Of a DNA stretch of 64,000 nt, positions 10,742-18,416 are shown in pieces (within the stretch, counting starts at the first letter, position 1; each line of letters opens with the position of its first letter). This stretch comes from Burkholderiales bacterium. GTDB lineage: Bacteria; Pseudomonadota; Gammaproteobacteria; Burkholderiales; Burkholderiaceae_C. A program made the position numbers and the translations under genes. The notes beneath the pieces were generated by a model. The model searched no databases, was not told the origin of the DNA, and saw nothing but the letters and a program-made list of their open reading frames with translations. The stretch lies in contig JAGWUS010000013.1 of NCBI GenBank assembly GCA_028868305.1, positions 1 to 64,000 on the forward strand. The letters are read 5' to 3'.

Positions 10742-12208
10742 ATGAGCTTTGATCTTGTAATGTTTGGCGGCACCGGCGATCTGGCGTGGCGCAAGCTGAT
10801 GCCCGCGCTGTTTCAGGCGTTTCGCCATGGCACCTTGCCTGAAGGGGGGCGCATCATCGGCGTGGGCCGAGACGACCTCAGCCATGCGCAATACCGCAGC
10901 CTCATTCAGTCACGCTTTGACAAGGTGGACCTGGCCAAGCGCCCCAGCGCTGAAGAATTTGCCCGATTCGCGGCCCTGCTGGAATTTGTGCGCATGGACC
11001 TGTCCAAGCCCGACGACTATGCGGCACTGGCCACCAGCCTGCAAAGCCGCAACGCCGACACCGTGGTGATGTATGTCGCAACCGCCCCCGCGCTTTTCAC
11101 CACCGTCTGCGAGCAGTTGGCTGCCGCCGGCCTGAACACCCCCACAACCCGCGTGGTACTGGAGAAACCCCTGGGCCATGATCTGGCCTCCAACCGCGCC
11201 ATCAACCAGACGGTGCGCCGCTTTTTTGAGGAAAAGCAGGTCTTCCGCATTGACCATTACCTTGGCAAGCCCGCGGTGCAAAACCTGTTTGCATTGCGTT
11301 TTGGCAACGCCCTGTTCGAGCCGCTATGGCGCCGTGAACACATTGCCAACATCCAGATCACCATCGCCGAAGACCTGGGTGTGGAAAGCCGTGGCGCCTT
11401 TTACGAAGGCACCGGTGCCCTGCGTGACATGGTGCAAAACCATGCGTTGCAACTGCTCTGCGCGATTGGCATGGAACCGCCCATCAACTCGCATGCGGAC
11501 GCCATCCGCGACGAAAAGCTCAAGGTGCTGCGCTCGCTCAAGCCCTGGACCGTGGAGTCACTGGCGCAGGACGTCATCCGTGGCCAGTACGCCAGTGGCA
11601 CCAGCGGCGGCGTCAAAGTGCCCGCCTACCGCGAAGAGCCGGGCGTCAGCCCCAGCAGCAACACCGAAACCTTTGTAGCCCTGCGCACCGAGATCGCCAA
11701 CTGGCGCTGGGCTGGCGTGCCCTTCTACATTCGCACCGGCAAACGTCTGGCAAGCCGTGACGCACGCATCGTGATCAACTTCAGGCCTACGCCCCACGCT
11801 ATCTTCAACTCCAACATCGACGTCGCCAACCGTCTGGTAATCAACCTGCAGCCCAAGGACGGACTGGAGCTGCATCTACTGGCACAGGGGCAAGCCAACC
11901 GCCAAACCCGCAATGCCGCGGCACAGGCCCTGGCACCCGTACAGCTGGACCTGGATTTTGACAAACGCTTTGGCTCCGAGCGCGTGGGTGCGTATGAACG
12001 CCTGCTGCTCGACGTGATCGACGGCCGCCTGAACCTGTTTGTGCGCAGCGACGAACAGGAAGAAGCCTGGCGCTGGGTGGAGCCCATGCTCAACCACTGG
12101 GCCGCCGACGCGCAGGGCCCGCGCCTCTACGCCGCGGGCACCTGGGGCCCCAGTGCCTCCAGCGCCATGATTGCGCGCGACGGTTTCTGCTGGTCAGAAG
12201 AATCCTGA
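10742..12208 (+). CDS. zwf: Glucose-6-phosphate 1-dehydrogenase
   Basis: Oxidises glucose 6-phosphate to 6-phosphogluconolactone with NAD(P)+, feeding the oxidative pentose phosphate and Entner-Doudoroff routes. The 488 residues begin with the Rossmann motif GGTGDLA (9-15) and carry the active-site DHYLGK at 171-176 with the preceding RI. Length and motifs are normal. The TGA stop shares its A with the hexR ATG (12206-12210), so the regulator is translationally coupled. Confidence 0.97.
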   Translation: MSFDLVMFGGTGDLAWRKLMPALFQAFRHGTLPEGGRIIGVGRDDLSHAQYRSLIQSRFDKVDLAKRPSAEEFARFAALLEFVRMDLSKPDDYAALATSLQSRNADTVVMYVATAPALFTTVCEQLAAAGLNTPTTRVVLEKPLGHDLASNRAINQTVRRFFEEKQVFRIDHYLGKPAVQNLFALRFGNALFEPLWRREHIANIQITIAEDLGVESRGAFYEGTGALRDMVQNHALQLLCAIGMEPPINSHADAIRDEKLKVLRSLKPWTVESLAQDVIRGQYASGTSGGVKVPAYREEPGVSPSSNTETFVALRTEIANWRWAGVPFYIRTGKRLASRDARIVINFRPTPHAIFNSNIDVANRLVINLQPKDGLELHLLAQGQANRQTRNAAAQALAPVQLDLDFDKRFGSERVGAYERLLLDVIDGRLNLFVRSDEQEEAWRWVEPMLNHWAADAQGPRLYAAGTWGPSASSAMIARDGFCWSEES

Positions 12209-13056
12209 TGCTGGACCGCATCAAAGCCTCCCTGCCCTCGCTGGCCCCCGCCGAGCAGCGGGTGGGCAAGCTCTGCCTGGCCGACCCGCGGGCCTTTGCC
12301 CGGCTACCGGTGAGCGAATTGGCTGACCGCGCCCACGTGAGCAAACCCACCGTAGTGCGCTTTTGCCGCAGCGTGGGCTATGACGGCCTGTCGGACTTCA
12401 AGCTCAAGCTGGCAGGCAATGTCAACGAAGGCGTGCCCTTCATCCACCGCAGTGTGGACGCCGATGACAAGACCGGCGACGTGATGGTCAAGGTCATCGA
12501 CAACACGGTGGCGGCCTTTCTGAAGTACCGCAACGAAGCCTCTTCCGTCGCCATTGAGAAAGCGGTAGTTGCACTGGTAGCCGCCTATAACGCCGGGCGC
12601 CAGATCCAGTTTTTTGGTGTGGGCAACTCCGGCATCGTGGCGCAGGACGCGCAGCACAAGTTCTTCCGGCTGGGCATCAACACCACGGCCTACAGCGACG
12701 GCCACATGCAAGTCATGAGTGCTTCCATTCTGGGGCCAGGTGACTGTGTGGTGGTTATCAGCAACTCCGGGCGCACACGGGACCTGATGGACGCCTGCGA
12801 CATAGCGCGCAAAAATGGTGCAACCACCATCGTCATCACCGCCAGTGGCTCACCCCTGGCCACTGCCGGACATATTCACCTCAGCGCAGACCACCCCGAG
12901 GGCTTTGACAAATACAGCCCCATGGTGTCGCGCCTGCTGCACCTGATGATCATCGACATTCTGGCCACCTGTGTGGCGCTGCGCATTGGCGGCGGCAAGC
13001 TGCAACCACTGCTGCGCGAGATGAAGAACAACCTGCGCAACAAGCGTTACGCCTAG
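12208..13056 (+). CDS. hexR: RpiR/MurR-family regulator, HexR-like
   Basis: A repressor with an N-terminal RpiR helix-turn-helix (about 1-75; ADRAHVSKPTVVRFCRSVGY) and a C-terminal SIS sugar-phosphate-binding domain (about 120-260; FFGVGNSGIVAQDA and VISNSGRTRDLMDA). HexR proteins respond to 2-keto-3-deoxy-6-phosphogluconate and release genes for glucose oxidation. The overlap with zwf is the usual HexR arrangement. Target sites are probably the inverted repeat upstream of zwf. Confidence 0.92.
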   Translation: MLDRIKASLPSLAPAEQRVGKLCLADPRAFARLPVSELADRAHVSKPTVVRFCRSVGYDGLSDFKLKLAGNVNEGVPFIHRSVDADDKTGDVMVKVIDNTVAAFLKYRNEASSVAIEKAVVALVAAYNAGRQIQFFGVGNSGIVAQDAQHKFFRLGINTTAYSDGHMQVMSASILGPGDCVVVISNSGRTRDLMDACDIARKNGATTIVITASGSPLATAGHIHLSADHPEGFDKYSPMVSRLLHLMIIDILATCVALRIGGGKLQPLLREMKNNLRNKRYA

Positions 13057-13068
13057 AATGACGACCCC

Positions 13069-13349
13069 ATGAAGGTCGATTCAAAATTACTGGCGTCCGA
13101 CGGGGCCGTTGTGCAGTCGCTCAGGGCGCATTTTTTGAACGTGATCGCGGTGTATGCCTTCTGGATCTGCGTGCTGCATCCACCGTCATGCAGTACCAGG
13201 TCATTACCAAGGGGGCACGCCTGTGGTCTGCCAACGTACAGGCGGGTTTGTTTGAGTGCTATGTTCTGAGTGAGAAAACTGCGCTGGATGCAGCACGTGC
13301 TCCACTCATGCGCGACATCGCAGCGACAGGGATCATCCATGGCCGATGA
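13069..13349 (+). pseudogene. Decayed MntA-type nucleotidyltransferase antitoxin
   Basis: Two fragments of one gene lie in different frames. The first, from the ATG at 13069, encodes MKVDSKLLASDGAVVQSLRA and continues to VIAVYAF, where an intact protein would have its GS-x10-DxD nucleotidyltransferase core. The reading then jumps frame to DLRAASTVMQYQV (from 13164) and runs through YVLSEKTALDAARAPL to a stop at 13347-13349. The catalytic core between YAF and DLRAAS is deleted. MntA normally AMPylates the HepT toxin to neutralise it, so this copy should be inactive. It starts 12 bp after hexR and overlaps the hepT remnant's ATG. Confidence 0.75.
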
Positions 13350-13603
13350 TGTGATTGTGAACAAAGCCGGCCACCATAGAGCGTTGCGTTGCACGTGCCC
13401 GCGATGTGTTTGACCTATTGGCCCAACATCAGTGGATCAATGCAGAGCTGGCAGCCAGCCTGAAGCGCATGGTGGCATTTCGCAACATCGCTGTTCATGA
13501 CTACCAAAGTCTGATGTTGCCGATTTTGGTGAATGTGATTACCGAGCATCTGGACGAATTTCTGCAATTCACAAAAATCATCCTGAAAAGGGACGGCACC
13601 TAA
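13339..13603 (+). pseudogene. Frameshifted HepT-type HEPN toxin
   Basis: The ATG at 13339 opens MADDVIVNKA and soon goes out of frame. The correct frame resumes with TIERCVARARDVFDLLAQ and continues to a TAA at 13601-13603. A one-nucleotide shift near 13375-13380 separates the two. The downstream part keeps the HEPN ribonuclease motif R-x4-6-H-x-Y as RNIAVHDY. The start overlaps the end of the mntA remnant, the usual MntA-HepT arrangement. Loss of both partners in place suggests decay of the module rather than survival of a free toxin. Confidence 0.72.
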
Positions 13604-13606
13604 TAA

Positions 13607-13640
13607 AAAATCCCCGCTGCGTTGCCGCAGCGGGGATTTT
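13607..13640. terminator. Strong bidirectional terminator
   Basis: A 15-bp perfect stem (13607-13621 with 13626-13640) closed by a TTGC loop and flanked by A and T tracts. It lies between the hepT remnant and the convergent porin gene and can end transcription from both sides. Confidence 0.9.
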
Positions 13641-13677
13641 GTCTTTTAAATCTCAACTGGCTTGCGCCAGCGTCAGA

Positions 13678-14667
13678 TTAGAAGTTGTGCTGAACACCCA
13701 CCAGAGTGGTGTTCACAGCCTTGATGCCGTTGGCTGCAACAACGTTGTCGTTCTTCTCTGCCACGTAGCGGCCGTACACGCTGGTACGCTTGCTCAGGTC
13801 GTAACGTGCGCCGATGCCGGAAATGGTCTTGTCCAGATTGGCGGCAGACTTGTCATCCAGCTGAGCCACGTTGGCCAGCAGGGTGATCTTGCCGAAAGGC
13901 ACTGCAACGCCCAGGTTGGTACCGGAAGACTGGTTGTCAACACCGGCGACGGTAGCAGTCTCGTTGTGGACACCAAACATCACCTTGGCCATACCGAAGT
14001 CATAGCTCAAAGCCATGTTGGTTTGTTGGTTGGTGCCGTCTTGCTTGTAGAAAGACACGCCAGCAAACAGGGGGCCAGCAGCGTAGATCAGGCCGATGTC
14101 GGTCTTGGCATTGACGTTGGTGCCAGGAGCAGCAACGTTGGTACCGAAGGTGTAGTTCACAGCCGCAGTCAGACCACCAGCGAAGACTGGCGATGTGTAG
14201 TTGAGAGAGTTGTCTTCACGCACGTGGCTGGTACCCAGAACACCGCCGAAGCCGGAACCGATTTTGGTGCCGAAGGGCTGGCGCGCAGCTTGCACGGTCA
14301 AAGAAGGTGTGTTGGGAGCGCCGAGCTTGACGGTACCGAAACCGCCAGACAGAGCGGTGTAGATTTCGCCGCCGCCGCCGCCGATGCTGTTGGCTGCGCT
14401 TGCGCCAGCAGCAGAAGTGAAGTCACCTTCGTACAGGAACATGGCAGACATACCGCCGCCCAGGTCTTCCACACCCTTGAAGGTGATTTGCGAAGTGCCT
14501 TGGCTGTTGTTGCGCACGAAGTTTTGCGACAAAGACTGGTCACCAGCGGCGGTGTTGTAAGTGGTGTTGGAAGCAGCGATGGAAGGATCGAAGGTACCGG
14601 TGATGGTGACTTGTGCGAAAGCAGAAGTAGCAGCCAGAGCGGCCAAAGCGATGAGGGTCTTTTTCAT
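13678..14667 (-). CDS. Gram-negative porin (Burkholderiales type)
   Basis: A 329-residue outer-membrane general porin. The start at 14667 gives a classic signal peptide, MKKTLIALAALAATSAFAQ, cleaved after AFA. The mature protein begins QVTITGTFDPSIA and contains SQITFKGVEDLGGGMSAMF, typical of the porin_4 family, and ends with a C-terminal Phe (GVQHNF), the outer-membrane insertion signal. An in-frame TTG upstream is not needed. It has its own promoter, a structured leader, and a terminator shared with the hepT remnant. Confidence 0.93.
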   Translation of the reverse strand: MKKTLIALAALAATSAFAQVTITGTFDPSIAASNTTYNTAAGDQSLSQNFVRNNSQGTSQITFKGVEDLGGGMSAMFLYEGDFTSAAGASAANSIGGGGGEIYTALSGGFGTVKLGAPNTPSLTVQAARQPFGTKIGSGFGGVLGTSHVREDNSLNYTSPVFAGGLTAAVNYTFGTNVAAPGTNVNAKTDIGLIYAAGPLFAGVSFYKQDGTNQQTNMALSYDFGMAKVMFGVHNETATVAGVDNQSSGTNLGVAVPFGKITLLANVAQLDDKSAANLDKTISGIGARYDLSKRTSVYGRYVAEKNDNVVAANGIKAVNTTLVGVQHNF

Positions 14668-14695
14668 GTGAAATTTCTCAATAAGGTTAAACAAA

Positions 14696-14723
14696 GGGCT
14701 CCGGTCCGAAGGGTACGGAACCC
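14696..14723 (-). other. Leader hairpin in the porin 5' UTR
   Basis: GGGCTCCG (14696-14703) pairs with CGGAACCC (14716-14723) as an 8-bp stem with one G-U pair in the minus-strand RNA. It lies between the predicted promoter and the porin start and could stabilise this abundant message. The rest of the 14668-14912 gap holds the porin promoter and, near coq7, the short dyad GTTGC-N6-GCAAC at 14823-14838. Confidence 0.4.
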
Positions 14724-14756
14724 CGGGCCAACCTCCTAGTTCAGGAAGTTGGCGCT

Positions 14757-14785
14757 ATTGCACCAGACCGCCGGGCCTTTGGCAA
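14757..14785 (-). promoter_or_regulatory. Probable porin promoter
   Basis: On the minus strand, -35 TTGCCA (14780-14785) and -10 TGCAAT (14757-14762) are 17 bp apart. This predicts a leader of about 80 nt before the porin start at 14667. Confidence 0.45.
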
Positions 14786-14912
14786 AGAAAATGCCCAAAA
14801 AAGGGGTGAAAAACTGCAGCGCGTTGCAGGTTTGCAACAATTTGTATCGCCTTGGTGCATTCCAGGCTTCGCTACACTCAAAACAGCCAATTTTCACTCC
14901 CGGGAATAAACC

Positions 14913-15542
14913 ATGGACGCACTGCTCACCGCTGCCGATACCGCCCTGCGCACCCTGTTCGCCAAGCCCCGGGCGGCGCAGCCCTGCCCCACCCTGCCCG
15001 ACCGCCCCACCGAGCTCACCGCCGAAGAAAAGCGTCGCGCGGCGGGCCTGATGCGGGTGAACCATGTGGGCGAGGTGTGCGCCCAGGCGCTGTACACGGC
15101 GCAGGCACTGGCCACACCGAATGCCACGCTGCGCCAGCATTTCACCAAGGCGTGCATGGAAGAAACCGACCACCTGGCCTGGACCGCGCAGCGGCTGGAA
15201 GAGCTGGGCGAGCGTCCCTCACTCCTCAACCCGCTGTGGTACGCGGGCGCCTTTGGTCTGGGGCTGCTGGCCGGGCGTTTGGGTGACCCGGTGAGCCTGG
15301 GCTTTGTGGTGGAAACCGAGAAACAGGTGGGTGCGCACCTGCAAAGCCATCTGGACGCCACCCAGGGTGGACTGCCCGACAACGACCACGCCTCTCGCGC
15401 GATCGTGGTGCAGATGCACGACGACGAGCTGCGCCATGCCGACGATGCCTTGGCAGCGGGCGCCATGGATTTACCGCAACCCGTCAAGGAAATGATGCGC
15501 GCCACAGCCAAGGTGATGACCACCGTGGCCTGCCGGATTTAG
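14913..15542 (+). CDS. coq7: Demethoxyubiquinone hydroxylase Coq7
   Basis: Di-iron monooxygenase that adds the last ring hydroxyl in ubiquinone biosynthesis, acting at the inner membrane. The 209 residues form the ferritin-like four-helix fold, with iron-ligand motifs around [14 protein letters not shown] and MEETDHLAW, a hydrophobic stretch [13 protein letters not shown], and the later [12 protein letters not shown] and [11 protein letters not shown]. Bacterial Coq7 proteins of this length are common in Burkholderiales. A weak GGGA ribosome site precedes the ATG. It stands alone between the porin and the OsmC gene. Confidence 0.93.
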   Translation: MDALLTAADTALRTLFAKPRAAQPCPTLPDRPTELTAEEKRRAAGLMRVNHVGEVCAQALYTAQALATPNATLRQHFTKACMEETDHLAWTAQRLEELGERPSLLNPLWYAGAFGLGLLAGRLGDPVSLGFVVETEKQVGAHLQSHLDATQGGLPDNDHASRAIVVQMHDDELRHADDALAAGAMDLPQPVKEMMRATAKVMTTVACRI

Positions 15543-15551
15543 GCTGGCCCT

Positions 15552-16001
15552 TCAGGCCTCAATCAGGTCAAAACCGGTCGTGATCTCGGCCGTTTTGGCC
15601 AGCATGATGCTGGCCGAGCAGTATTTGTCGTGGCTCATGGCAATGGCGCGCTCCACCGCGCTGGCAGGAATGCCCTTGCCGGTCACCGTGAACTGCATGT
15701 GGATTTTCGTAAACACCTTAGGGTCAGCTTCTGCACGCTCGGCCGTCAGCTTGACGGTGCAGCCCTGCACGTTGTGGCGACCCCGCTTGAGGATCAGCAC
15801 CACATCGTATGCCGTGCAACCGCCGGTGCCGGCCAGCACGGTTTCCAGTGGGCGCGGGGCAAGGTTCAGGCCACCGTTCTCGGGCTTGGCCTCGTCAGGC
15901 GCGCCATCCATCATGAGGGTGTGGCCGCTGCCGGTTTCGGCCACAAAACCCATACCCGAGCGGGTGTTCAAACCACCGGTCCAGCTGACTGTGCATTCCA
16001 T
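15552..16001 (-). CDS. OsmC-family peroxiredoxin-like protein
   Basis: A 149-residue OsmC/Ohr-fold protein. These dimers reduce organic peroxides through a reactive cysteine. Visible features are AVERAIAMSHDKYCSASIMLAKTAE near the C-terminus, where the second conserved Cys lies, and the loop TGGCTAYDVVLILK, which holds the first Cys. The sequence is closest to the YhfA-like branch, whose substrates are unclear. I start at 16001 (MECTVSW) because an AAGGA site lies just upstream; the open frame beyond overlaps the divergent PIN gene's promoter. Confidence 0.85.
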   Translation of the reverse strand: MECTVSWTGGLNTRSGMGFVAETGSGHTLMMDGAPDEAKPENGGLNLAPRPLETVLAGTGGCTAYDVVLILKRGRHNVQGCTVKLTAERAEADPKVFTKIHMQFTVTGKGIPASAVERAIAMSHDKYCSASIMLAKTAEITTGFDLIEA

Positions 16002-16024
16002 AAAAAATCCTTTAGTGTCTTTCT

Positions 16025-16042
16025 GGTATTCTCTATAATACC
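16025..16042. promoter_or_regulatory. Palindromic operator and -10 of the PIN/antitoxin operon
   Basis: GGTATT-N6-AATACC is a perfect inverted repeat covering a consensus -10, TATAAT (16034-16039). A weak -35, TTTAGT, lies 17 bp upstream (16011-16016). The predicted start point falls at about the toxin's first ATG (16046), so the message may be leaderless. Ribbon-helix-helix antitoxins usually bind such palindromes to repress their own operon. Confidence 0.55.
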
Positions 16043-16045
16043 AAA

Positions 16046-16465
16046 ATGATGCCAGATATCGTTTTGGACACCAATGTACTGTTGACAGCACTCAGGTCCT
16101 CCAGAGGGACGTCTTACCGGTTGCTGTCCATGGTGGAACACGATCGCTTTCAGTTGCACGTTTCCATTGCACTGGTGGCGGAATACGAAGCGGTGTTGAA
16201 ACGGGGTTCGCTGGCCCTGTCCGAATCGCAAATCGATGATGTTGTCGATTTCTTGTGTTCCCGGGCACACCACCACAAAATTTATTACTTGTGGCGGCCT
16301 GTACTGAAAGACCCTGGGGATGATTTTGTGCTTGAGCTGGCGATCAAGGCCCAGGCCAGAATCATTACCTGGAACATTGCCGACTTCAAGCGGGCCCAGG
16401 CACTCGGTGTGCTGGTGCAGACACCAGGGGAATTTTTGAATTTTTTGGAAGGGAAGCAACCATGA
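16046..16465 (+). CDS. PIN-domain toxin of a toxin-antitoxin pair
   Basis: A 139-residue PIN-family ribonuclease of the COG1569 type. Acidic metal-binding residues are visible in the N-terminal IVLDTNVLLTAL and in VAEYEAVL, with DPGDDFVLELA and the C-terminal ITWNIADF completing the site. Such toxins cleave RNA when free of antitoxin. The start is the first of two ATGs at 16046 and 16049; there is no ribosome site, and the -10 lies only 7 bp upstream. The TGA overlaps the antitoxin ATG (16462-16465). Toxin-first order is the reverse of the commonest arrangement. Confidence 0.85.
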   Translation: MMPDIVLDTNVLLTALRSSRGTSYRLLSMVEHDRFQLHVSIALVAEYEAVLKRGSLALSESQIDDVVDFLCSRAHHHKIYYLWRPVLKDPGDDFVLELAIKAQARIITWNIADFKRAQALGVLVQTPGEFLNFLEGKQP

Positions 16466-16695
16466 GCGCCATCAGCATTCGACTACCCGATTCCTTGCAT
16501 CGCATGGCCAAAGACATTGCGCGCCAGGACCAGGTTTCCATGAACCAGTTCATTGCCTCTGCCGTCGCCGAAAAAGTGTCGGCCCTGGCCACAGAGCAGT
16601 ACCTGAAGGAAAGAGCGGATCGTGGTTCCGCAGAAAAATTCCGTGCTGCGCTGAAGCAGGTGCCAGACACCACGCCTGAAGAGTTTGACCGTTAG
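16462..16695 (+). CDS. Ribbon-helix-helix antitoxin
   Basis: A 77-residue DNA-binding antitoxin. The N-terminus SAISIRLPDSLHRMAKDIA followed by VSMNQFIASAVAEKV is the typical beta strand plus two helices of the ribbon-helix-helix/HicB-like fold. The charged C-terminal half (KERADRGSAEKF) should bind and block the PIN toxin. It overlaps the toxin by 4 bp, so the two are translated together. It probably represses the operon at the palindrome at 16025-16042. Confidence 0.82.
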   Translation: MSAISIRLPDSLHRMAKDIARQDQVSMNQFIASAVAEKVSALATEQYLKERADRGSAEKFRAALKQVPDTTPEEFDR

Positions 16696-16707
16696 CCTGC
16701 AGAACTT

Positions 16708-16729
16708 TTTTGCTCCGCGCGGAGCAAAA
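16708..16729. promoter_or_regulatory. Perfect 22-bp palindrome upstream of ilvA
   Basis: TTTTGCTCCGC followed directly by GCGGAGCAAAA, with no spacer. Its centre is about 22 bp upstream of a consensus -10, TATAAT (16740-16745), so it covers the -35 position of the ilvA promoter, where no good -35 hexamer is present. It could be an operator or, as RNA, the hairpin that ends the toxin-antitoxin transcript 12 bp upstream. Confidence 0.55.
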
Positions 16730-16767
16730 TTTGTCCGCCTATAATGCGTGACAGGAGTTTAACCACC

Positions 16768-18384
16768 ATGTCTGCATCCCGCCTCACGCCCGCCGAATAC
16801 CTCAAGAAGATTCTCACTGCCCGTGTCTATGACGTGGCCAGCGAAACTGCACTGGAGCCTGCACGCAACCTGAGCCGACGCCTGCACAACACCGTGCTGC
16901 TCAAGCGCGAGGACCAGCAGCCGGTGCGCAGCTTCAAGCTGCGCGGTGCGTACAACAAGATGGCACACCTCAGCACCGAGCAGTTGCAAAAAGGTGTGAT
17001 TTGCGCCTCGGCAGGCAACCATGCGCAGGGCGTTGCGCTGAGCGCCAGCAAGCTCGGCACCCGCGCCGTGATTGTGATGCCCACCACCACGCCCCAGGTG
17101 AAAGTGGACGCGGTGCGCGGCTTTGGTGGCGAGGTGGTGCTGTTTGGCGAGAGCTATTCCGATGCCTACAGCCACTCCCTGGAGTTGCAGAAAAAAGAAG
17201 GTCTGACCTTTGTGCACCCGTTTGACGACCCCGACGTGATCGCCGGCCAAGGCACGATAGCTATGGAAATGCTGCGCCAGGTGCAGACACTGGGTGCGGA
17301 CAAGGCTGCCAAAGCGGGAAATAAGGCCGGCCAGAAAGTCCGTGGCAAAAACAGCGCCGGGGTGGACGCGGTGTTTGTGGCCATTGGCGGCGGTGGCCTG
17401 ATTGCGGGCGTCGCCAACTACATCAAGGCGGTGGACCCGCGCATCAGGGTCATTGGCGTTCAGATGAACGACTCCGACGCCATGATCCAGTCGGTAGCCG
17501 CCAAAAAGCGCGTCACCCTGCCCGATGTGGGCCTGTTCTCCGACGGCACCGCCGTCAAGCTGGTGGGCGAAGAAACTTTCCGCGTGGTCAGCCACCTGGT
17601 GGACGAATACATGACGGTAGACACCGATGCCGTCTGTGCCGCCATCAAGGATGTGTTTGTCGATACGCGCAGCATTGTGGAGCCTGCCGGTGCTCTGGCC
17701 GTGGCGGCCATCAAACAGTATGTGGCCAAGCACAAGACCCGGGGCGAAACCTACGCGGCCATTCTGTGCGGCGCCAACATGAACTTCGACCGCCTGCGCT
17801 TTGTGGCAGAGCGCGCCGAGGTGGGCGAGGAACGCGAAGCGCTGTTTGCGGTGACCATTCCCGAAGAGCGCGGCAGCTTCAAACGCTTTTGCGGGCTGAT
17901 TGGCGAACTGCCGGGCGGCCCGCGCAATGTCACCGAGTTCAACTACCGCATCAGCGATGCTGCGCAGGCCCATGTGTTTGTGGGCCTGACCACCCAGGCC
18001 AAAGGCGAGTCGGCCAAGGTGGCAGCCAACTTCAGCAAGCACGGTTTCAAGACGCTTGACCTGACCCATGACGAGTTGGCCAAGGAGCACATCCGCCACA
18101 TGGTGGGTGGCATCTCCACGCTGGCGCAGGACGAACGGCTGCTGCGCTTTGTCTTCCCCGAGCGGCCCGGCGCGCTGATGAAATTTTTGAGCCTGATGCG
18201 CCCCAACTGGAACATCAGCCTGTTTCACTACCGCAACCAGGGCGCCGACTACGGCCGCATTCTGGTCGGCCTGCAGGTTCCCAAGGCGGACGACAAGGCG
18301 TTTGTCAAATTCCTGCAGACGCTGGACTACCCCTACGTCGAGGAAACCGCCAACCCGGTGTACCGGATGTTCCTGCAGCAATAG
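16768..18384 (+). CDS. ilvA: Threonine ammonia-lyase, biosynthetic long form
   Basis: PLP enzyme that deaminates threonine to 2-oxobutanoate, the first step of isoleucine synthesis. The 538 residues start MSASRLTPAEYLKKIL after an AGGAG site. The PLP lysine lies in VRSFKLRGAYNKM, and the glycine-rich phosphate loop is AIGGGGLIAGVAN. The C-terminal 200 residues form two ACT-like domains (ALFAVTIPEERGSFKRF and LLRFVFPERPGALMKF) that give feedback control by isoleucine and valine. An insert rich in Lys and Gly (AAKAGNKAGQKVRGKNSAG) precedes the glycine loop and looks like a surface loop extension. Confidence 0.95.
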   Translation: MSASRLTPAEYLKKILTARVYDVASETALEPARNLSRRLHNTVLLKREDQQPVRSFKLRGAYNKMAHLSTEQLQKGVICASAGNHAQGVALSASKLGTRAVIVMPTTTPQVKVDAVRGFGGEVVLFGESYSDAYSHSLELQKKEGLTFVHPFDDPDVIAGQGTIAMEMLRQVQTLGADKAAKAGNKAGQKVRGKNSAGVDAVFVAIGGGGLIAGVANYIKAVDPRIRVIGVQMNDSDAMIQSVAAKKRVTLPDVGLFSDGTAVKLVGEETFRVVSHLVDEYMTVDTDAVCAAIKDVFVDTRSIVEPAGALAVAAIKQYVAKHKTRGETYAAILCGANMNFDRLRFVAERAEVGEEREALFAVTIPEERGSFKRFCGLIGELPGGPRNVTEFNYRISDAAQAHVFVGLTTQAKGESAKVAANFSKHGFKTLDLTHDELAKEHIRHMVGGISTLAQDERLLRFVFPERPGALMKFLSLMRPNWNISLFHYRNQGADYGRILVGLQVPKADDKAFVKFLQTLDYPYVEETANPVYRMFLQQ

Positions 18385-18416
18385 GCTTTTCGGTTTTCGG
18401 GTTTACAGTCGCCACT

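Noticed and set aside
14740..14790. Possible degenerate element copy in the porin-coq7 gap
   Set aside because: Only a loose GCA/GGGCC similarity in the arm; no core palindrome upstream.
17257..17290. ATAGCTAT sequence in ilvA as a tenth copy of the 54-bp element
   Set aside because: The downstream arm does not align (GCA and GGGCT are out of register), and the residues GTIAMEML are native threonine deaminase sequence.
16759..18381. 540-codon minus-strand open frame opposite ilvA
   Set aside because: Mirror of ilvA with unlikely composition and no start signals.
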